Positions 14,868-19,345 of a stretch of 19,345 nucleotides of DNA are shown here, in pieces (positions within the stretch are counted from its first letter, which is position 1; each line of letters starts with the position of its first letter). The notes beneath the pieces are model-generated. The model was not told where the DNA came from. It saw only the letters and a program-made list of their open reading frames with translations, and ran no database searches. Position numbers and translations under genes: made by a program. Origin of the DNA: JBJHCA01 sp050485785 (lineage in GTDB: Bacteria > Bacteroidota > Bacteroidia > Chitinophagales > Saprospiraceae); NCBI GenBank assembly GCA_050485785.1, contig JBJHCA010000064.1:1-19345 (forward strand). The letters run 5' to 3'.

Positions 14868-15935
14868 AGTTGTTTTGGACTTCAGATGAAAAATATTTTG
14901 TTTCTGGTTTTTGTTTTTCAGGATAATGGCACCCAGCGGTTCAAAATTGAAAGTACCTTTGGATTGTTCATGTTGCTTCAATGCCTCAGAGACAATAATC
15001 TGACCCGGTTTGCCGCATTCCTGTAATCGTTGAGCGGTATTGACCACATCGCCGATCACGGTAAAATCAAATCGCTTCAGTGATGCAGAACCGATGTTTC
15101 CCGAGATCATCTCACCCGTGTTTATTCCTATGCTGATATCGGGCCTGAACTCTCTGGGCAGGTGTGAAGCCGCACCTGAAATCACTTTGCTGATCTCCAA
15201 TGCACAATGCAAAGCATCCGAAGCGTGGTCTGGTCCTCTGAACACGGCCATCACACAATCTCCGATGAATTTGTCGACATGCCCGCGATGTGCTTCAATT
15301 ACCGGTACCACTGTATCAAAGTAGCTGTTGAGCAGTTTAACAACCTCGTCAGCTGGAAATTCCTCACTGAGAGCCGTAAAGCCGCAAATATCAATGAAGG
15401 CCACCGTGGCTTTGATAGTTTCACCGGCCAGCAGGTTTTGATTGATGCCTACACTGCTCATAAAGCGGATAACGTCTTTATCGACGTACATTTTAAGGAT
15501 ATCGTTTTCAGAAATGGCTTTTAGGGTAGCTCTTTGTTGGGCCACAAAGCGGTAAGTTTTTTCCACCGTTTGCCTGAGGTCGTCAAAGTTGATAGGTTTG
15601 GTGATAAAATCAAAAGCACCACGGTTCATGGCTGTGCGAATGTTTTCCATATCACCGTAAGCGGAAACAATAATGGCTTTGATAATGGGGCTGATTTGAG
15701 GCAGGTGGCCCAATAAGGTAAGCCCATCCATGCGTGGCATATTGATATCGGTCAGCACAATATCGAAGTCGGAGGTTTGTCGGAGTTTATCCAGTGCTGC
15801 TTCACCGTTTTCGGCAAAGTCAAAAATAACTTTGTTTTCCCTGATTTCGCGTCGGTATTTCTGTCGCATCAGAAGTTCCAGGTCGGGCTCGTCATCCACT
15901 ACCAAAATCTTAAGGGTATCGTTGGTTTCAATCAT
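14865..15935 (-). CDS. Response regulator with class III adenylate cyclase output domain
   Basis: 356 residues from the ATG at 15935; the longer frame to 16004 lies in the kinase gene. Receiver at about 8-125 with LVVDDEPD, phospho-acceptor D63 in TDINMPRMDG, and the conserved lysine in FITKPINF. A linker (to about 170) leads to a class III cyclase: metal-binding D182 in FIDICGFTALSEEF and D226 in KFIGD, adenine-selecting K222, T292 in DFTVIGDVVNTAQRL as in class IIIb cyclases, and transition-state N299 and R303. All catalytic residues are present, so it should make cAMP, in a phosphorylation-controlled way. The start overlaps the kinase stop by 8 nt (ATGATTGA), so the two are translationally coupled. 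Soluble. Confidence 0.92.
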   Translation of the reverse strand: MIETNDTLKILVVDDEPDLELLMRQKYRREIRENKVIFDFAENGEAALDKLRQTSDFDIVLTDINMPRMDGLTLLGHLPQISPIIKAIIVSAYGDMENIRTAMNRGAFDFITKPINFDDLRQTVEKTYRFVAQQRATLKAISENDILKMYVDKDVIRFMSSVGINQNLLAGETIKATVAFIDICGFTALSEEFPADEVVKLLNSYFDTVVPVIEAHRGHVDKFIGDCVMAVFRGPDHASDALHCALEISKVISGAASHLPREFRPDISIGINTGEMISGNIGSASLKRFDFTVIGDVVNTAQRLQECGKPGQIIVSEALKQHEQSKGTFNFEPLGAIILKNKNQKQNIFHLKSKTT

Positions 15936-17988
15936 GTCCTGAGGTGGGAAGAGTAACCGTAAAAACAGTGTTGCCGTTGTGTGATTTAATGGCCATTGTG
16001 CCACCGTGTGCCTTGATAATATCGTGTGTTATGGAAAGCCCCAGACCGGTACCTTCGGTACCTTTTTTTGTGGTGAAAAAGGGCTGAAGTATTTTATCGA
16101 TTATTTCCGGGGGAATTCCGGGTCCATTATCCTCAAATTCAATGACAATTCCGGAATCAGTCAGTTTGCTTCCGACCTTTAGGACCGGTTTGTAAACACC
16201 GTTTTCTGTGGAAACAGCACTTGATGCGTCTTGCAGCTTTGACCTCATGGCATCAAAGGCATTATTGCAGATATTGAGAATTACCCTACTGAAATCTTCA
16301 GCCACCAGGTCAACGGTATTAATCTGATCATCCAGGTCAAGGTGAATATCCACATTGATGGGGTGCTTACCTGCTCTCATTCCGTGAAAGGCCAGATTGG
16401 CATATTCGCGTAAAACAGCGTTGATATTAACGGATTCCTTTTTACCTGAGCCTCCCCGGCTGTGTTCGAGCATGGACTTTACGATCCTGTCGGCTCTGGA
16501 GCCGTGCTCGTGAATTTTATTCAGATTCAGCCTTATGTCACTAAGTATATCTTTTAGTTCCTCAGTTATTGGATCTGACTGGTCCATTTGGGCCAGGAGC
16601 CCATTGGCCTCATCAAGCATTTCGAGACTTATTTCGGAGAAGTTATTAACAAAGTTGAGCGGGTTTTTGATCTCGTGAGCTATACCGGCAGTGAGCTGAC
16701 CCAAAGAAGCCAATTTTTCCTGCTGTATCAGCTGGATTTGAAGTGCCTGCAGATCATCCAGGGCTTTTTGCAGATTGTCTCTGGCCAGCATCAGCTCATC
16801 TCGTTGGTTTTCGATTTCGGAGTAAGCCGTTTGCAATGACTTATTTTTTTTCTTAATGGTTTGCTCGGCAATTCTGCTTTCTTCGTACAACAAAGAGTTA
16901 TTGATCATTAAAGAAATCTGGCTGGCATAGCTTCTCACTTCCTGCAGATCAGCTTCGGAGAGGATGAATTTTTTCTGGTGCGACTGAAACCCGATGATGC
17001 CGGTAACGGTGTTTTCGTTAAAAATGGGAAACATGAGAATCGACAGGTATGGTGACAACTGAAACCATTCCTTTTCCCCTGGGCTAAGTTCAAGGTCTTT
17101 CAGAACATCCGGATAGTAAACCATATCCCTGGCCTGGATTACATCCATCAGAAATGACCGTTCAGCCCCGGGCTTGAATTGGAGGGATTTAAGCTTATTT
17201 TGCGTGTCGGCATCGATGAAGTCACTGATGGTTCTGTGGTATTTAAGTTCACCGGTTTCAGCCTGGTACTTGAGTATGAAAATGGAATCGAATTTGAATA
17301 TTTCGCGAAGTTCCGGAGTTATTTTTTCTACTATTTCAACCAGACGAAGCGAAGAACTGGCCGTTTTGATCAGCTCGTACATTCTGTATAGTTTCGCATT
17401 GAGCTCGCGCTGCTGTTTCTTGATGCTGATCAGTTTTGCGCTGCGTGTATAGGTGAGATAACTCATTACCGATGTAAAGAACAGAAGCTGGAGAATACAG
17501 GCACCGATAGTGAGGTAGGAGGATTGCGGCTCAAACTGAAATCCGATCAAAAAAGTGGCGACAGCGGCACTGGCTACCACCAAAACTATTCCCACCAGAA
17601 AAGTTCGAAATCCATTGATGGCCATAATCCCCATTAATACAGTGCAGACCGTGGCTGCTACGGCCCAGGGTTGAAATGCCATAACGGGTTGCCAGAATCC
17701 GGTCATAACGGCATCCATATAGATAAATCTCTTTTCGGTTACTTTAGGATTGGAAGATCTTCGCGATACCAAAAAAGTAACATGGGGCCAGATGAATGCC
17801 TGAAACACCATGGTGGCAATCAGCCAGTTCTGAAAGCCCAGGTCGAGCAATACCGTAAAAACAATGAGTATGCCAAAGGTCCAGCCGGCTATGCGGGGCA
17901 CATAATTAAGCATAATAATGGGATGCATCCTGCCGGCGCGATCCTCAACTGCTGTTTGCTCCTGAGCCTGATTCAAGGGTTGTTCCAT
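15928..17988 (-). CDS. MASE2-GAF sensor histidine kinase
   Basis: 686 residues from the ATG at 17988; the frame extends to a TTG at 18042. N-terminal MASE2 membrane domain of about five or six helices (to about 190), with the family motif F-I-W-P-H and an N-P-K-V-T-E-K-R segment followed by YMDAVMTGFWQPVMAF; this resembles E. coli DgcC/AdrA. A GAF domain follows (about 210-375), then a coiled coil (375-425), the HisKA helix with phospho-acceptor H438 in GIAHEIKNPLNFVNNFSE, and HATPase_c with N-I-C-N-N-A-F-D-A-M, D-N-G-P-G-I-P and G-T-G-L-G-L. It should phosphorylate the receivers of the two downstream genes. Signal unknown. Promoter-like TAACTTTA and a 22-bp palindrome lie upstream. Confidence 0.92.
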   Translation of the reverse strand: MEQPLNQAQEQTAVEDRAGRMHPIIMLNYVPRIAGWTFGILIVFTVLLDLGFQNWLIATMVFQAFIWPHVTFLVSRRSSNPKVTEKRFIYMDAVMTGFWQPVMAFQPWAVAATVCTVLMGIMAINGFRTFLVGIVLVVASAAVATFLIGFQFEPQSSYLTIGACILQLLFFTSVMSYLTYTRSAKLISIKKQQRELNAKLYRMYELIKTASSSLRLVEIVEKITPELREIFKFDSIFILKYQAETGELKYHRTISDFIDADTQNKLKSLQFKPGAERSFLMDVIQARDMVYYPDVLKDLELSPGEKEWFQLSPYLSILMFPIFNENTVTGIIGFQSHQKKFILSEADLQEVRSYASQISLMINNSLLYEESRIAEQTIKKKNKSLQTAYSEIENQRDELMLARDNLQKALDDLQALQIQLIQQEKLASLGQLTAGIAHEIKNPLNFVNNFSEISLEMLDEANGLLAQMDQSDPITEELKDILSDIRLNLNKIHEHGSRADRIVKSMLEHSRGGSGKKESVNINAVLREYANLAFHGMRAGKHPINVDIHLDLDDQINTVDLVAEDFSRVILNICNNAFDAMRSKLQDASSAVSTENGVYKPVLKVGSKLTDSGIVIEFEDNGPGIPPEIIDKILQPFFTTKKGTEGTGLGLSITHDIIKAHGGTMAIKSHNGNTVFTVTLPTSGHD

Positions 17989-18048
17989 GTATTCAGAATA
18001 TCCTGCCTGAAATGTTTCCGGACTTGAAATAGTGCAGGACAACTCAAG

Positions 18049-18070
18049 CTGCCAATCTTAAGATTGACAG
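18049..18070. promoter_or_regulatory. 22-bp near-perfect palindrome upstream of the kinase gene
   Basis: Inner arms CAATCTT/AAGATTG (18053-18066) are perfect; after one mismatch the palindrome goes on with CTG/CAG. It lies 61-82 nt before the kinase ATG and just downstream of TAACTTTA (18078-18071, minus strand), one base off the -7 consensus, so it would cover the transcription start. A dimeric regulator's operator is the likely reading. Confidence 0.4.
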
Positions 18071-18282
18071 TAAAGTTATTCAACCTGCTTTTTAATGCCC
18101 CATAACTTTGCATTGCAGCAACGCCTGTAATGCAGACGGCCAAGATAAAAATAAAATAGTAACTCAATGAAGGTATTTCCACCGGCCCGCTATGGATAAT
18201 AGATGAATGTTTTGTTAGCTCCGGATACGTCTATGAAAAACAGGGTCAAGATTATTCAGTGTCCGAACCATCAGTGCAGGAT
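18067..18282. other. Intergenic region without a supported gene
   Basis: About 215 nt between the kinase promoter area and the DUF547 remnant. A minus-strand frame at 17973-18182 with one hydrophobic stretch starts at GTG and overlaps the kinase start out of frame; it has no recognisable family. Confidence 0.4.
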
Positions 18283-18846
18283 TCATTCGTTCAGTGACCA
18301 GTCATATTCCATGAAATTCAGGGTAGCGGATTCCGGAATTTGCTCATCGGCGTCGAGGTATCTGTTAATGAATTGAATGATACTTCCATGGTGGGAAAAA
18401 TCACTGCGATACCACTGAAACAATCGGGATATCCGGTAATTACCGGGTTCGAGGCTATTTCTGGATTTATCATTAATAAAACCAAAAGCGGCAGCAGTGA
18501 GTAAACTGTCGAGGTTTTCCGGGGTAAAAGCCATGTTTTGAAGTCGGGGACAAGAAACTGAAGCACAGTTCAGTGCAAAATGTATTTGGGGCTCATCAAA
18601 GCGATAGCGGAAGATCCGGTGTTCTATGGCATTAAGACTTTAGGTTCGATATTCTATAGGAATAAATCTGATATCAAACACCGAATTGAAAAATGGTATA
18701 CCCCGCTTGATTTGCCGAATGCTTTCTACAGGATAATTATTGACGATGGGTTATACCGTGAATGCATTGTATGCATTGATCCAATATGCCAGTGCCTCAT
18801 CCTCAGACCAGTTCTGAGTATTTCTCGACTTTGGCACGCTGATTTC
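18283..18846 (-). pseudogene. Decayed DUF547 family gene
   Basis: Minus-strand frame matching the DUF547 family of secreted proteins of unknown function, broken by three in-frame stops: TAG at 18849-18847, TAA at 18753-18751 and TAA at 18642-18640. Between and after these the family motifs read clearly: NWSEDEALAYWINAYNAFTV, then (after the stop) PIVNNYPVESIRQIKRGIP, then (after the next) SLNAIEHRIFRYRFDEPQI, the core HFALNCASVSCPRLQN, SRLFQWYRSDF, GSIIQFINRYL and the terminal EYDWSLNE. The first TAA stands where AFTVKLI would have Lys, the second where L-S-L-N would have Leu (TTA to TAA). The signal peptide and N-terminal 50-60 residues are not found upstream. The intact last open stretch (18283-18534) starts with an ATG but lacks the core. 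Confidence 0.8.
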
Positions 18847-18849
18847 CTA

Positions 18850-19078
18850 CCGGGTAGGTTCTAATGTAAGAGTTTTTATTAACCCTATGATATTGTACCC
18901 ACTAAAAGGTATGGGCGCCGGTCAGGATATGATTCTGGTTACCCAATGGTCACTTGGGACTATTTATACTTTGAGGTAGGCAGCAGATTATCAAATACAA
19001 GATGTAGATACGAATATTGACTTTGCTAACTAAGGATTTTATTATAGCAGGCCAAACTACTGATCGAAAGTTAACCTA
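18850..19078. other. Intergenic region, possibly decayed coding sequence
   Basis: About 230 nt between the DUF547 remnant and the next gene. All three minus-strand frames have several stops, and none gives the expected DUF547 N-terminus. One frame reads SYPDRRPYLLVGTIS, which may be a coding scrap of another gene, but it cannot be assigned. Confidence 0.3.
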
Positions 19079-19345
19079 TTACTCCTTTTTTATAGCTACT
19101 AAAAATGCAAGTCCAACGCCATACTGGAATCTTCTAGCAGGGTACAAGTTGTGATAAAAATCCCACAGCAAATCTCTACTCATTAAAGAGGTTAAGTCTC
19201 GATTAGCAAATACAGAAAGCTGAAGTTTACCCCAATTGCTAAATTTGTATTGGTACATGCCGGCTAAGCCCCCGGAAAGCACCATACTGTTATATCTGTT
19301 TAGTCGGCTTTCAAAGAAATCACGCCAGTTAGGTCGTCGTTGAAC
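19079..19345 (-). CDS. 3' end of an unrecognised, possibly outer-membrane, protein
   Basis: The frame is open to the right edge, so the gene starts outside the window; 88 residues are seen, ending at TAA 19081-19079. The sequence alternates polar and hydrophobic residues, as in KLQLSVFANRDL, and ends RFQYGVGLAFLVAIKKE, which suits the last strands of a beta barrel. There is no specific family match. The ATG at 19285 is internal to the open frame. Confidence 0.55.
   Translation of the reverse strand, partial: VQRRPNWRDFFESRLNRYNSMVLSGGLAGMYQYKFSNWGKLQLSVFANRDLTSLMSRDLLWDFYHNLYPARRFQYGVGLAFLVAIKKE

Noticed and set aside
15936..16004. Upstream extension of the cyclase frame by 23 codons
   Set aside because: It lies inside the kinase gene; the ATG at 15935 directly precedes the receiver and gives the usual stop-start overlap.
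17973..18182. 69-codon minus-strand frame with one hydrophobic helix before the kinase
   Set aside because: GTG start, overlaps the kinase start out of frame, covers the palindrome and promoter area, and its C-terminal half is only the kinase leader in another frame.
18640..18849. Stop-codon readthrough or altered code in the DUF547 frame
   Set aside because: All three stop codons end normal genes in this window, and the N-terminus is missing, which fits decay better.

Overview
The window comes from a Bacteroidota chromosome. Three things point there. There is a type IX secretion C-terminal sorting domain at the left edge. A TAnnTTTG promoter element (the Bacteroidota -7 box) lies just upstream of many starts, once with TTTG 20 nt before it (9378-9409). 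The gene content also fits: DivIC, DUF4296 and DUF547 relatives, and several short lipoproteins. No rRNA, tRNA, insertion sequence, phage gene or CRISPR array was seen. Genus cannot be told from the sequence.

Layout. 1-389: end of a secreted FG-GAP-type protein with a T9SS tail. 397-1789 (-): ECF sigma factor and a one-TM probable anti-sigma factor. 1790-2172: no gene; a promoter for the next unit. 2173-3375 (+): divIC and sucD. 3441-4781 (-): hemA. 4875-5369 (+): lipoprotein. 5442-8561 (+): both methylmalonyl-CoA mutase subunits, large first. 8605-8703: long inverted repeat, probably the terminator of a lipoprotein gene on - (8707-9156). 9428-10471 (+): meaB. 10456-11133 (-): YggS-type PLP protein, divergent by 22 bp from a DUF4296-type lipoprotein and a YgjP-type metalloprotease (11156-12255, +). 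12381-14399 (+): large periplasmic protein ending in a TlpA thioredoxin domain. 14430-17988 (-): signalling operon of a MASE2 histidine kinase, a receiver-adenylate cyclase and a lone receiver. 18283-18846 (-): decayed DUF547 gene. 19079-19345 (-): 3' end of an unrecognised gene, possibly a beta-barrel protein.

Function. sucD, the two mutase subunits and meaB belong to the methylmalonyl-CoA/succinyl-CoA branch of propionate metabolism: MeaB protects or loads the B12 mutase, and succinyl-CoA ligase handles its product. HemA starts tetrapyrrole synthesis, which also feeds the corrin ring of B12.

The most interesting parts are the kinase/cyclase/receiver operon, in which the MASE2 sensor sits on a kinase instead of a cyclase; the apparently disrupted 3' end of the small mutase subunit; the TlpA protein with a very long acidic linker; and the DUF547 pseudogene, whose conserved motifs can still be read across three stop codons.
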